Positions 7,836 through 16,654 of a stretch of 45,862 bases of DNA are shown piece by piece (position 1 is the first letter of the stretch; every line of letters begins with the position of its first letter). The stretch is taken from contig DGMY01000031.1 in the NCBI GenBank assembly GCA_002388665.1, forward strand, positions 505-46,366, given 5' to 3'. This stretch comes from Opitutia bacterium UBA4506. Lineage in GTDB: Bacteria; Verrucomicrobiota; Verrucomicrobiia; Opitutales; Puniceicoccaceae. A program made the position numbers and the translations under genes. The notes under the pieces are model-generated. The model saw only the letters and a program-made list of their open reading frames with translations. It had not been told where the DNA came from and ran no database searches.

Positions 7836-8656
7836 CCGCCAAACCACCTTCTTTCCCTCCCACCCTCTTCGTCGGTGCCGGTCGCATGGCCTCCGCCATC
7901 GTCCAAGGTCTCCTCGCGACCAATAGCGCCCATCCGTCGCAGCTATTTTGTACCTGTGGCAAGGATCCGACAGGTCCCGATCTCGCAAAACGCACCGGCA
8001 TTCAATACGTGCCGGAAGTGGCTGACGGACTTCCCAGGGTCGACTATGTGATCCTCGCCTGCAAACCGCAGCAGCTCGCGAGTCTTCCCAAAGATCTCGC
8101 AGAGGGTAGCGAAGGGAAACTCGTACTCTCCATTCTGGCCGGGATCCCTCTGGCTCGGTTGAGGGAGGTCGCTCCCAATGCCCGGAACATTGTTCGGGTG
8201 ATGCCAAACACTCCAGCCCAGATCGGAAAAGGCATCTCCGCGTATGCAACCGACAAGCCCCTTTCCGAAGAGGACCGCGGACCCGTCGAGCAATTGCTTT
8301 CTTCAATGGGGCAGGTCGTTCAGCTCGATGAATCCCACATCGATGCGGTGACCGCCCTCAGTGGCAGCGGCCCCGCCTACGTGTTCGAGTTTACCCGACT
8401 CCTTGGAGAGGCGGGGAAGCAACTCGGGCTGCCCGAAGATGTCGCTGCTTTGCTCGCCCGGCAGACCGTCATTGGTTCGGCCGCTTTGCTTGAGAAACGT
8501 GCAGAAGCCGATCCAGTCGAGCTCGTCCGCGAGGTGACATCCCCCGGCGGCACCACCGAAGCCGCACTGAAATCTTTCGAAGGTAAATTTGAGGAGATTG
8601 TACAGCGCGCCCTCCTCGCTGCCCGCGACCGCAGCCGCGAGCTCTCCAGTATGTAA
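7832..8656 (+). CDS. proC: Pyrroline-5-carboxylate reductase
   Basis: Last step of proline synthesis: reduces 1-pyrroline-5-carboxylate with NAD(P)H. The 274 residues are the normal length. The N-terminal Rossmann motif is FVGAGRMASAIVQGLL, with PNTPAQIGKG in the middle. The C-terminal dimerisation and active-site helix carries DAVTALSGSGPAYVFEF, and the substrate loop reads VTSPGGTTEAAL. The start codon overlaps the kinase stop (ATGA 7832-7835). An acidic insertion-free sequence and all signatures make it intact. Confidence 0.97.
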   Translation: MTAKPPSFPPTLFVGAGRMASAIVQGLLATNSAHPSQLFCTCGKDPTGPDLAKRTGIQYVPEVADGLPRVDYVILACKPQQLASLPKDLAEGSEGKLVLSILAGIPLARLREVAPNARNIVRVMPNTPAQIGKGISAYATDKPLSEEDRGPVEQLLSSMGQVVQLDESHIDAVTALSGSGPAYVFEFTRLLGEAGKQLGLPEDVAALLARQTVIGSAALLEKRAEADPVELVREVTSPGGTTEAALKSFEGKFEEIVQRALLAARDRSRELSSM

Positions 8657-8672
8657 TCTCGATCCTAGCATC

Positions 8673-9686
8673 ATGGCCCTTCTCTCCCGACACGATCTTT
8701 CTAAAAAGAAAATTCTAGTTACCGGTGGCGCCGGCTTCATCGGCAGCGCGCTCGTCTGGGAATTGAATCAGCGCGGGTTGGAGAATATCGTAATCGCTGA
8801 CTATCTAGGCTCAGACGAAAAGTGGAAGAACCTAGTCCCACTCCGCTTCAACGACTACCTCGAAGCCGACTCTCTGCTGGAGCGCGTCCGCTCCCACACC
8901 GACTACCTCAAAACATTTCACACGGTCTTCCACCTTGGCGCCAATTCAAGCACCACCGAGGCAGACGCCCGCCATCTGGTCCAGAACAACTTCGAGTTTA
9001 CCAAGTTGCTCGCCTACGCGACTCTCAACCAAGGGAGTCGCTTTGTCTACGCCTCTTCTGCGGCCACCTACGGTGATGGCTCAGAGGGAATGAGCGATAC
9101 CGATGTCGACCTAAGCTCCCTGCGGCCTCTCAACATGTACGGCTACTCCAAGCACATGTTTGATCTCTATTCCCTCCGGAACAACTTCCTCGAAGATATG
9201 GTCGGCCTGAAATACTTCAACGTATATGGTCCGAACGAGAACCATAAGGGAGATATGAGGAGTCTCGTCATGAAGGCCTTTGAGCAGGTGCAAGAGGACG
9301 GGCGGATCCGGCTCTTCCGCAGCCATCGCCCAGACTACAAGGACGGCGAGCAGATGCGCGACTTCCTCTACGTCAAGGATGCCGTCAAAATGACCATCCA
9401 CCTCGCGGAAAATCCCAAAGCCGGTGGCCTCTTCAACCTTGGCTCGGGCGAAGCCAACACTTGGCTGCGGCTGGCTCGGGCGATCTTCGCCGCCTCGGGT
9501 ACTCCCGAGAATATCGAGTTCATCGATATGCCACCCGTTTTGCGCGACAAGTACCAATACTATACCTGTGCCGATATCTCCAAGATTCGCGAGACCGGGT
9601 ATACCGAAAAGTTCTACACTCTGGAAGACGCGGTGGCGGACTACGTAAAGAAATACCTCATTCCCGCACGTCGATTGGGAGAGTAA
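8673..9686 (+). CDS. hldD: ADP-L-glycero-D-manno-heptose 6-epimerase
   Basis: Extended short-chain dehydrogenase that makes the L,D-heptose donor for lipopolysaccharide inner core. It starts MALLSRHDLSKKKILVTGGAGFIGS, with the GxxGxxG NAD(P) motif. The catalytic residues lie in YASSAATYGDG and MYGYSKHMFD (YxxxK), and HldD-type blocks GLKYFNVYGPNE, RSHRPDYKDG and RDFLYVKD follow. The ATG at 8673 gives 337 residues. An in-frame ATG at 8589 lies inside proC and was rejected. It is 16 bases after proC. Its presence implies a heptose-containing LPS, in keeping with a Gram-negative envelope. Confidence 0.93.
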   Translation: MALLSRHDLSKKKILVTGGAGFIGSALVWELNQRGLENIVIADYLGSDEKWKNLVPLRFNDYLEADSLLERVRSHTDYLKTFHTVFHLGANSSTTEADARHLVQNNFEFTKLLAYATLNQGSRFVYASSAATYGDGSEGMSDTDVDLSSLRPLNMYGYSKHMFDLYSLRNNFLEDMVGLKYFNVYGPNENHKGDMRSLVMKAFEQVQEDGRIRLFRSHRPDYKDGEQMRDFLYVKDAVKMTIHLAENPKAGGLFNLGSGEANTWLRLARAIFAASGTPENIEFIDMPPVLRDKYQYYTCADISKIRETGYTEKFYTLEDAVADYVKKYLIPARRLGE

Positions 9687-9697
9687 CGCCTCGTAGG

Positions 9698-10087
9698 ATG
9701 AAGGGACCCTCCTTACTCGGGACACTCTCTGTTCTATTTCTTTTCGGCTGCCAAAGTCTGCCCCCCGAGGAGACTTCAAACGAAACCATCTTCTACGTTT
9801 CCCAATCAGCTCGGTCTTCGATCGATCAGATTTTTCAGTACCCTACTTCCCAGGGCAAACCCTTGTACTTTCGAGTTTCCTCGGCAGGAGTGCCAATCAC
9901 TGTGAGCATTTACTCGACGTACCCCGAAGAATTGGAGCTCCAGCAAAAGACCGGAAACCAAATCTCTGGTTCCATCACCACCGACTATTCCGGTATGGTA
10001 AAATTTAAGCTGACGGCAGCCGCTCCCGGTGAATCCTCCGGTTCACTGGAGCTCACTTCGGCACCTCCTCCCAGCTCACTTCCATAA
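9698..10087 (+). CDS. Small lipoprotein (hypothetical)
   Basis: 129-residue protein with a lipobox signal (MKGPSLLGTLSVLFLFGCQS, Cys18 as the lipidated residue). The mature part is mostly polar beta-type sequence, with no family I recognise. Its text resembles small envelope lipoproteins that follow core-LPS genes, but this is not diagnostic. The ATG at 9698 is 11 bases after hldD and 13 bases before the GTG of the exonuclease gene, so all three are probably on one mRNA. A longer in-frame reading from 9461 lies within hldD and lacks a signal peptide. Confidence 0.75.
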   Translation: MKGPSLLGTLSVLFLFGCQSLPPEETSNETIFYVSQSARSSIDQIFQYPTSQGKPLYFRVSSAGVPITVSIYSTYPEELELQQKTGNQISGSITTDYSGMVKFKLTAAAPGESSGSLELTSAPPPSSLP

Positions 10088-10100
10088 ACCCATATTCATT

Positions 10101-10865
10101 GTGAAATTAATCTCCTGGAACGTAAACGGGCTGCGCGCCTGCGTAAAAAAAGGGTTCTCCGAATCCATCCAAACGGCTGCCCCGGACATCCTCTGCCTTC
10201 AAGAAACCAAGATCGGCCGGGATGGGCCGCCAGAATTGAACCTTGGCGAATATTCCCACCAGATTTTCCACTCCGCTGAGAAGCCCGGCTATTCCGGGAC
10301 GGCTATCCTCTCGAAAGAAGAACCCCTCTCCATCGAATTCGATTTTGGAGATACCGAGTTTCAAGGTGAAGGAAGGGTGATCGCCGCCGAGTACGAGGCG
10401 TTCTACCTCGTCAACTCGTACGTTCCAAATAGCAAAAGCGAGCTGCTCCGGCTCGACTATCGCTGCAACCTTTGGGAGCCCCGCACCCGCACATACCTCG
10501 AGACCCTCGCCGCCAAAAAGCCGGTTTTCTACTGCGGTGACCTCAATGTCGCCCACAAAGAGATCGATATCGCCCGCCCGAAAACCAATCGCCGGAGCGC
10601 GGGCTTCACCGACGAAGAGCGCCACGAGATGGATCTGCTCGTCGAGTCCGGTTTTACTGACACCTTCCGACATTTCCACCCCGACGCCAAAGACCGCTAC
10701 TCCTGGTGGAGTTATCGTGCCGCGGCTCGGAAACGGAATATCGGATGGCGACTCGACTACTTCCTCGCCTCCGAATCTGCAGTCGATCATCTCATTTCCG
10801 CTGACATCCTCGACCAAATAGAAGGGAGCGACCACTGCCCCGTCAGTCTGGAAATCAAACTCTAA
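10101..10865 (+). CDS. xthA: Exodeoxyribonuclease III
   Basis: Apurinic/apyrimidinic endonuclease and 3'-exonuclease of base-excision repair. The start is taken as GTG at 10101 (VKLISWNVNGLRA), because the conserved core begins exactly there. An ATG at 10029 would overlap the lipoprotein gene by 59 bases and add non-conserved residues. That gives 254 residues, normal for the family. Metal and active-site motifs are DILCLQETKI (Glu35), YSGTAILSK, CGDLNVAH, SWWSYRAAARKRNIGWRLDY and the terminal GSDHCPVSLEI. It is the last gene of the plus-strand run and converges on the next gene. Confidence 0.95.
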   Translation: MKLISWNVNGLRACVKKGFSESIQTAAPDILCLQETKIGRDGPPELNLGEYSHQIFHSAEKPGYSGTAILSKEEPLSIEFDFGDTEFQGEGRVIAAEYEAFYLVNSYVPNSKSELLRLDYRCNLWEPRTRTYLETLAAKKPVFYCGDLNVAHKEIDIARPKTNRRSAGFTDEERHEMDLLVESGFTDTFRHFHPDAKDRYSWWSYRAAARKRNIGWRLDYFLASESAVDHLISADILDQIEGSDHCPVSLEIKL

Positions 10866-10912
10866 TCGGCTTCAGCCTTCGTCCCGCTCTTTCCCGATTG
10901 CCGACAGAGCCG

Positions 10913-11659
10913 TCAATAAAGCGCGGGGAGATCTGAATTCTCATTTTTGATGACCTCTCTACCATCTTCGAGCAAGCCAGAGGGGGACGAGAACTCTCTG
11001 ACGATTTCACCGTCCAAATAGATCGCGAGATAGATTCCGTTCAAGCGGTCTCTGGATTGTTCGGGGCCGCCTTCCACCCAGTAAAAACCGGATTTCAATT
11101 TCGTTTCGACAAGGGTAACGGTGTCGGTCGTCAAAAGCTTAACTCCGTCATCGGGCAGGTCGATGCTCGCGAACTTCCCCGCAACCCATTTATCGTTCTT
11201 TCGGTCTTTGCTTTTACCCACACCCACTTTCTCGAGCCGGATCGCCCAATCCACCTTCAAGCCATTGCAGAGAGTCCCCGTTTTGTTCTCCAACTCAATT
11301 TCGTAAAAACCCTTCTTGGTCTCCTGAATGTAGCCTCGGTAACTCTTCTTCGCCTCATCGCTGTAATCTTTATCGATCGAAACTAGAAACTTTCGTTCAT
11401 CCGCGACCCCCCGGCCAATCTCCCAGAGATTGATATACTTTTGGTCCTCTTCTGAGAGAGTTTCTACGGGGATGGTGAAAAAACGCCCGTCGGACCGCCG
11501 AATCTCGACATACTCCCCGTCGAAAGATTCCAGCGACGCCTTTATCGTTTGCCCGGACTGATTGGTGAAGGTCCGTTCGTTCTCTCCACGGAGCCCTGCG
11601 CAGGACAACAGAAGAATGAAAAACAATATTACGAATCGATGGACTCTTGAGTTATCCAT
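10913..11659 (-). CDS. Secreted SHD1-like domain protein
   Basis: 248-residue exported protein with a signal peptide (hydrophobic FVILFFILLLSCAGL). Residues about 25-80 resemble the SLA1-homology-1 (SHD1)-like domain common in secreted proteins of Planctomycetes and Verrucomicrobia: TFTNQSGQTIKASLESFDGE, then EIRRSDGRFFTIPVETLSEEDQKYI. The remaining 160 residues form a beta-rich region containing VGKSKDRKNDKWVAGK, with no recognised fold. Role unknown. Such domains are guessed to mediate peptide or carbohydrate binding outside the cell. It lies 62 bases downstream of rsgA on the same strand, so may share its transcript. Confidence 0.75.
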   Translation of the reverse strand: MDNSRVHRFVILFFILLLSCAGLRGENERTFTNQSGQTIKASLESFDGEYVEIRRSDGRFFTIPVETLSEEDQKYINLWEIGRGVADERKFLVSIDKDYSDEAKKSYRGYIQETKKGFYEIELENKTGTLCNGLKVDWAIRLEKVGVGKSKDRKNDKWVAGKFASIDLPDDGVKLLTTDTVTLVETKLKSGFYWVEGGPEQSRDRLNGIYLAIYLDGEIVREFSSPSGLLEDGREVIKNENSDLPALY

Positions 11660-11721
11660 GGGAAAAACAATTCCAAAATCAGAGCTTTCGGCAACAAAAA
11701 AGCTCCTTTCTCGGAGAAGTT

Positions 11722-12801
11722 TTACCTTTCCCTGCGATACTTTTCGGCTTTGGAATTCAGCTCACGCCGGTTCCGACGCCCTTCTGTGATCTTTCGCTTC
11801 TTCTGGCGCCGGCTGAGCCGCTCCAACTCCTCGTCGAGCTTCAAATAATTGACCAGCCGCTCACGACTCACCTGCCCTTCTGCTATCGCCTCCTGGATCG
11901 CGCACCCTTGGTCGTTACCATGCCCACAATCCCGAAACTTGCATTGCAAAGCCAGAGCGTCGAGATCCGCAAAGCTCGCTTTCAACTCCTCCGCATCCGT
12001 CCACAGCTGAATCTCCCGGATTCCCGGATTATCAATTAACATACCTCCCGACGGTAAACAGAGAAGCTCGCGGGCGGATGTCGTGTGCATCCCCTTCCCC
12101 GTGACCGCATTCACCTCGCCGGTCCATTGAAACTCTTCGCCCAGGAGGTTATTGACCAAGGTCGACTTCCCCACGCCGCTCGAGCCCACCAAAGCGAGAG
12201 TAATCCCCGGTTTCAAAGGGCTCAAAAAACTTTCCAATCCATCCCCCTTCAACGCCGACCCCGCGACGACTCGCAGCCCTGGGAGAAGGGCCAGTAATTT
12301 TTGCTTTGCGCTCTCGAGTTGTTCCTCGGTGAACAGATCGGCCTTATTCAGCAAGACCATCGCTTGGGCGCCGCTGCGATCGATCACCTCAAAGTAACGC
12401 TCTAGGCGGCGTTCATTAAAATCGCGCCCCGCATCAGTCACTACGCAGACCCAATCTACATTGGCCGCGATGACCTGCTCAGCCGAGGCCTTACCGGCGG
12501 ACTTTCGCGACAGGCAGGTTTTTCGTTTCAACCGCCCACGGATCACCGCTTCGTATTCATTCTCTTCGGCCCCCCGCTCCAGCGCGACCCAATCCCCGAC
12601 AGCCGGCAATTCGGCGTCGGTCTGAGCGGCGTGATAAACACTTCCGCCCAAGGCCACTTCCATCTCCGTTCCATCCCCGAGAAAGGCTCCGTACGAAATC
12701 TTGTTGTCCCGAATCAGGCGCGCGGGTTCCCAGCCTTTGCTGTAAAAGTCTGCAAAAGCCGCTTCAAATTGCGCATCCCATCCAAGGTCTTCCAAGCTCA
12801 T
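11722..12801 (-). CDS. rsgA: Small ribosomal subunit biogenesis GTPase
   Basis: Circularly permuted GTPase that checks late 30S maturation. An OB-fold occupies about residues 40-110. The permuted G domain has G4 LLNKADLF, G1 GSSGVGKSTLVNNLLG and G3 DNPGIRE. The C-terminal zinc-binding element is CKFRDCGHGNDQGCAIQ (three Cys and one His). The 359 residues are typical for the longer bacterial RsgA. It ends with a basic tail (RRQKKRKITEGRRNRREL). The ATG at 12801 is preceded by no Shine-Dalgarno. It is divergent from the nucleoside-hydrolase-like gene. Confidence 0.95.
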   Translation of the reverse strand: MSLEDLGWDAQFEAAFADFYSKGWEPARLIRDNKISYGAFLGDGTEMEVALGGSVYHAAQTDAELPAVGDWVALERGAEENEYEAVIRGRLKRKTCLSRKSAGKASAEQVIAANVDWVCVVTDAGRDFNERRLERYFEVIDRSGAQAMVLLNKADLFTEEQLESAKQKLLALLPGLRVVAGSALKGDGLESFLSPLKPGITLALVGSSGVGKSTLVNNLLGEEFQWTGEVNAVTGKGMHTTSARELLCLPSGGMLIDNPGIREIQLWTDAEELKASFADLDALALQCKFRDCGHGNDQGCAIQEAIAEGQVSRERLVNYLKLDEELERLSRRQKKRKITEGRRNRRELNSKAEKYRRER

Positions 12802-12930
12802 TGGGGATCATCGTAGGCCCATCCCTCCGATTCACAAGAAATGAAATCCAAGTCGATCCGGTGTCGCACTTCCGATTCCCGGTATGATTTTGGCAGACAG
12901 CGGCCGTTGGTGTCCGGTACAAATCTAAGA

Positions 12931-13857
12931 ATGGATCCTACCCCGAACATCCTCCTCGACACCGATATGCTCACAGATTGTGACGATGCCGCTGCACTCG
13001 CCAGCCTTCATGCTCTCGCCGACCGCGGAGAGGCACGCATCCTCGGCGTTGCTGTCAACGGAATCGATACCCACGGTCTCCACGGCGCGGTAGTCAGCGC
13101 CATTAACTACTACTACGGCCGACCGAACATCCCTGTCGCCATGACACCGCGCTCTCCCGGGCAAACCCCTTCGAAGCCGTCCAGCTACTCTCCAGCCATT
13201 TTTGCCGAATATCCCCACGACGGGTTGCGCGATGCCGAGCGACCCGACGCCATCGACCTCTACCGACGCCTGCTGGAGGAATCCGAGGATCGCTCAGTCA
13301 CGATCGCAAGCATCGGTTTCTTGTCCAACCTAGCAGATCTCCTGTGCGATGAGGCAGGACAAGAGCTCGTTGCTCGTAAGGTCCGGGCAATCACCATCAT
13401 GGGGGGAAATTACCCGGAGGGAAATGAGTACAATTTTGAATGTGAGGGCAGCGGCCCGACAACGAGGGCGGCTCTCGCATCCTGGCCCAGCACAATTCCG
13501 ATTACCTATATCGGCTTTGAACTCGGAACGAAGATCAACACCGGCAGGTGCTATCTAGCGGCACCCGACAGCCCGATGCGCCGCTCCTATGAGCTCGCCT
13601 ACGATTCGATTAATCGCTCCCGCCCCAGTTGGGACCAGATTGCGGTACTCCATGCGGTTCGCGGTCTCGTCCACGGGGGACGCCAGTGGTTCCGCCCCGT
13701 CCACGGCCGCAACCAGATCGCCGATTCAGGCAGAAATACTTGGATCCCAAATTCCGAAGAACCGGACGCGTACCTCGAACTGGCAGCGCCGGCCGAAGAT
13801 CTCTCCACAGTAATCGAGGAGCTCATGGTCGCACCTCCACTCATGCAGCCAATCTAA
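12931..13857 (+). CDS. Nucleoside hydrolase-like protein
   Basis: 308-residue member of the inosine/uridine-preferring nucleoside hydrolase fold, which cleaves N-glycosidic bonds using an Asp-bound calcium. The N-terminal metal motif is present in a variant form, LLDTDMLTDCDDAAAL rather than the classical DTDPGIDDA. Downstream are ITIMGGNYPEGNEYNFECE and TYIGFELGTKINTG, and WDQIAVLHAVRG in place of the usual DxxAV block. It starts at ATG 12931. A longer reading from 12841 has no conserved extension. Substrate cannot be predicted, because similar divergent members occur in sugar- and nucleoside-scavenging contexts. Confidence 0.8.
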   Translation: MDPTPNILLDTDMLTDCDDAAALASLHALADRGEARILGVAVNGIDTHGLHGAVVSAINYYYGRPNIPVAMTPRSPGQTPSKPSSYSPAIFAEYPHDGLRDAERPDAIDLYRRLLEESEDRSVTIASIGFLSNLADLLCDEAGQELVARKVRAITIMGGNYPEGNEYNFECEGSGPTTRAALASWPSTIPITYIGFELGTKINTGRCYLAAPDSPMRRSYELAYDSINRSRPSWDQIAVLHAVRGLVHGGRQWFRPVHGRNQIADSGRNTWIPNSEEPDAYLELAAPAEDLSTVIEELMVAPPLMQPI

Positions 13858-13922
13858 CCGCGAGCCGAATTTCTCCACATAACGGAGTGCTATTCCTCGC
13901 GAGAACTGTCAGGGTTTTGTCC

Positions 13923-15077
13923 ATGTCGACTTTTAAATCTTTGGGAATCTCCGAGCCATTCGTCAATGCCCTCGCTCAGAGCAACCTCTCCACCGCGTCT
14001 GGAATTCAAGCCGAGGCGTATCCAGTCTTGAGTCAGGGAAAGGATGCTTGGCTGTGCGCCCCCACGGGCAGCGGCAAGACCCTCGCCTACCTCATCCCTC
14101 TCCTCGAAAGAATAGATACGAGCTCGAAAGCTCTCCAGGTATTGATCATCTCCCCGACTCAGGAGCTCGGCGTACAGATTGTCGAAGCGATCCGTCTGCT
14201 CAACGCCAAAGGCTCACTCGAAATCCGCAGCCAACTCCTCATCGGAAACGCGTCCTCTAAACGCCAGAAGGAGCAGTTGAAGAAAAAGCCCCATGTCGCG
14301 GTAGGGTCCACCGGTCGGATGGTCGAGTTACTCAAATCCGGTAAATTAAAGCTGCATCAGGTCATCGCCGCTTCACTCGATGAGGCCGATAATCTTCTTT
14401 CCGAAGATCATATTGGCAACGTCCTCGAACTTCTCAAACGGATGCCGCGCGACCGGCAATTGGTCTTCTCTTCGGCAACGGAAAAAGGCGATGCCTTCCG
14501 CGAGGCACAACTGATGGGGAATAATGTCGCTTGGGTAAACGGAAAGAGCATCGAGAGCGATGGCAAGATCGAGCACTTCTATATTGAGTCCAACTACCAC
14601 CACCGGCCCGACACCCTCCGCAAGTTATTGCGAACCATCCAGCCGAAGCGGGCGCTCATTTTCACCCACCGCAACTCCGCAGCAAAAGAGCTGGGGAAGG
14701 GTTTCGACCGGTTAGAGATCCCCCATGCCGTCCTCCACGGCGAGATGCGCAAGTTCGAGAGAGAGGCCGCAATGAAGGACTTCCGCGAAGCGACCGTCCC
14801 GTATTTGATTTCTTCCGACGTTTCCGCGAGAGGTCTCGATATCCAAGATGTCACCCATATTATCAACTTCGACATGCCGTCTCTTCCCGAGGACTATCTC
14901 CATCGGGTCGGACGGACGGGCAGGATGGGTGCCTCAGGAGTCGCGATTTCGATCGCGGCCAGTGATGAGATTCGACTGATTCGACGCTACGAAAGGGATC
15001 TCGATATCAAGGTGGTCAAAGCCAAACTCCAGGGCGGAGAATTCGACATTGCCCCGGGCAACAGCGAACCGGAGTAA
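13923..15077 (+). CDS. DEAD-box RNA helicase
   Basis: ATP-dependent RNA remodelling enzyme, 384 residues. Motifs in order: Q motif SGIQAEAYP, I APTGSGKT (about 46-53), Ia SPTQELGVQ, II DEAD in SLDEADNLL, III SSAT, IV IFTHRNSA, V SSDVSARGLDIQDV and VI HRVGRTGRMG. It lacks the long basic C-terminal extensions of RhlE/CsdA, so the specific target is unknown. The ATG at 13923 sits two bases after a T/G-rich leader with no ribosome-binding motif. The frame stays open upstream into the preceding gene, but that part lacks conservation. It shares a bidirectional hairpin at 15083-15119 with the convergent cyclophilin gene. Confidence 0.94.
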   Translation: MSTFKSLGISEPFVNALAQSNLSTASGIQAEAYPVLSQGKDAWLCAPTGSGKTLAYLIPLLERIDTSSKALQVLIISPTQELGVQIVEAIRLLNAKGSLEIRSQLLIGNASSKRQKEQLKKKPHVAVGSTGRMVELLKSGKLKLHQVIAASLDEADNLLSEDHIGNVLELLKRMPRDRQLVFSSATEKGDAFREAQLMGNNVAWVNGKSIESDGKIEHFYIESNYHHRPDTLRKLLRTIQPKRALIFTHRNSAAKELGKGFDRLEIPHAVLHGEMRKFEREAAMKDFREATVPYLISSDVSARGLDIQDVTHIINFDMPSLPEDYLHRVGRTGRMGASGVAISIAASDEIRLIRRYERDLDIKVVKAKLQGGEFDIAPGNSEPE

Positions 15078-15119
15078 AAAAAGAGCCCGCCCCGAAGCAT
15101 ATACTCCGGCGGCGGGCTC
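15076..15119 (-). terminator. Intrinsic terminator of the cyclophilin gene
   Basis: A 9-base perfect stem pairs GAGCCCGCC (15083-15091) with GGCGGGCTC (15111-15119). On the minus strand it is followed by seven T (15076-15082), as in a Rho-independent terminator. It lies just past the cyclophilin stop. On the plus strand only a short T run follows, so it may stop helicase transcription less efficiently. Confidence 0.85.
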
Positions 15120-15148
15120 GTTCAAAAATTAACGGATAAGAATGGGGG

Positions 15149-15649
15149 TTACCCAATCGTCACTTTAGTGACTTCAACACGCTCGGTAGGGCGGCTCTTC
15201 TCGCCTCCGGCACCGAAATCACAAGGCGTTTCACCAATCGCTTCCAGTACTTCGACACCCGATTCCAGTTCACCGAATCCAGTGTACTGTCCATCGAGGA
15301 AGGAGCAATCGCCGAGGCAGATAAAGAACTGAGATCCAGCCGAATCCGGGTGAGCGGAACGAGCCATGGAAAGCACACCCTTTTGGTGAGGCTTTGCATT
15401 GAACTCTGCCTTCACCTTATATCCGGGATCACCGGTGCCCCAGAGGTGCGCTTTACTTTCGTCTTTCGTCAATGGATCTCCACCTTGGATCATGAATCCC
15501 TTCATGATGCGGTGGAACGCGGTACCATTGTAAAAGCCTTCCTTGGCCAATTTCTTAAAGTTCTCCACAGTTTTTGGGGCTACGTCCTCCCAGAACGTAA
15601 CTACCATGGTGCCTTTGGTCGTTTCGATTGTCGCAGTTTCGCTACTCAT
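15149..15649 (-). CDS. Peptidyl-prolyl cis-trans isomerase, cyclophilin type
   Basis: Catalyses cis-trans isomerisation of X-Pro bonds. The 166 residues form a single cyclophilin domain with no signal peptide, so it is a cytoplasmic PpiB-like enzyme. The active-site block is FYNGTAFHRIMKGFMIQGGD (catalytic Arg in FHRI, with FMIQGGD), and SAGSQFFICLG and FGELESGVEVLEAI follow. It starts MSSETATIETTKGTMVVTFW, directly into the first strand. It is monocistronic on the minus strand with its own terminator. Confidence 0.95.
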   Translation of the reverse strand: MSSETATIETTKGTMVVTFWEDVAPKTVENFKKLAKEGFYNGTAFHRIMKGFMIQGGDPLTKDESKAHLWGTGDPGYKVKAEFNAKPHQKGVLSMARSAHPDSAGSQFFICLGDCSFLDGQYTGFGELESGVEVLEAIGETPCDFGAGGEKSRPTERVEVTKVTIG

Positions 15650-15705
15650 AGGACCATGACCATTGCGGGAACCGTTTAAAAAAGCAATCCCCCGCGCGAC
15701 TTCAT

Positions 15706-16476
15706 CTATGGCAGAAGGGCCGGCAGATCACGGATCGAATCGATCACAAAGCTCGGTTGGCGATCCGACTTCTGCAGCGCTCCCTCATCGAACTTGCCCG
15801 TGCGCACCAGGACCCCGGTCATCCCCTGCTCCATTGCACCGAGAACATCGCTTTCCAAATCATCACCCACGACCAGTACGTTCTCGCGTGGGACTCCGAT
15901 CAGATCCACCGCGCTGGCAAAAAATGCCTCCGAGGGTTTGCCGAGACAGAGCGGCTCTCTGAGAGAAGCATAGTGCAGCGCTTCGACATAGGCACCCATA
16001 TCTAGAAACAGTTCCCCATCTGCCTCAAAGCTGCGATTCCTCGCCAAGGCATAGAATGCCGCGCCGTTTGCTAGCTGGCGAAACGCCCGGTTCATCACTT
16101 CATAGGTGAAGCCCTCTCCCAAGTCTCCCATGATGACCACATCGGGGGTTTCCGATTCTTCAATCCCCGCGAGATCCACCTTTGCCTCCTCGCGAATCAT
16201 TAAATTCGCAGTTGAAAAACCATCCTTCGCAAACTGCTCCCGAGCAGCCGCTAGAGGAGTTAGGATTTGCTCTTCACCGACCTCGATTCCGAACGAATCG
16301 AGTTTAGCCCGGATGCTGGCGAGGGATTGAGTCGTCGTGTTTGTGAGAAAACAATAGGGAATCCCTCTTTTGTTCAGCTCTTTCAGGCAATGCCGCGCAC
16401 CAGAAATCCTTTCACTTCCCGAATAGAGTGTTCCGGCGAGATCCAGTAAAACTCCTCTGATCTCCGTATCTTTCAT
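15706..16476 (-). CDS. HAD-IIA family hydrolase (LHPP/TIGR01458-like)
   Basis: 256-residue HAD-superfamily phosphatase of class IIA. Motif I is GVLLDLAGTLYSG, where the second Asp of DxD is replaced by Ala, as it is by Ser in the LHPP (phospholysine/phosphohistidine) subgroup. Motif II is FLTNTTTQ, the motif III lysine is in LGKPSEAFF, and motif IV is VVGDDLESDVLGAM. The C2A cap lies between motifs II and III. The missing general acid/base makes efficient phosphomonoester hydrolysis uncertain. The real substrate is unknown. It stands alone, divergent from the SRPBCC gene. Confidence 0.85.
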   Translation of the reverse strand: MKDTEIRGVLLDLAGTLYSGSERISGARHCLKELNKRGIPYCFLTNTTTQSLASIRAKLDSFGIEVGEEQILTPLAAAREQFAKDGFSTANLMIREEAKVDLAGIEESETPDVVIMGDLGEGFTYEVMNRAFRQLANGAAFYALARNRSFEADGELFLDMGAYVEALHYASLREPLCLGKPSEAFFASAVDLIGVPRENVLVVGDDLESDVLGAMEQGMTGVLVRTGKFDEGALQKSDRQPSFVIDSIRDLPALLP

Positions 16477-16654
16477 TCTTCAAAAATGCCGCAAGATCCC
16501 TGCCAATCCACAAAGGGGAACTGAACCGGCGAAATCTGCCGTTCCCCATACGCCGTGTGGGAGGTTCCTTCCATGGGTCTGTACCAAAAAATTTTCACAG
16601 GAGTCATCGGCTCTCTCGCCAATGTGCCCGATTTCTGCTCTAATTTAACATACG

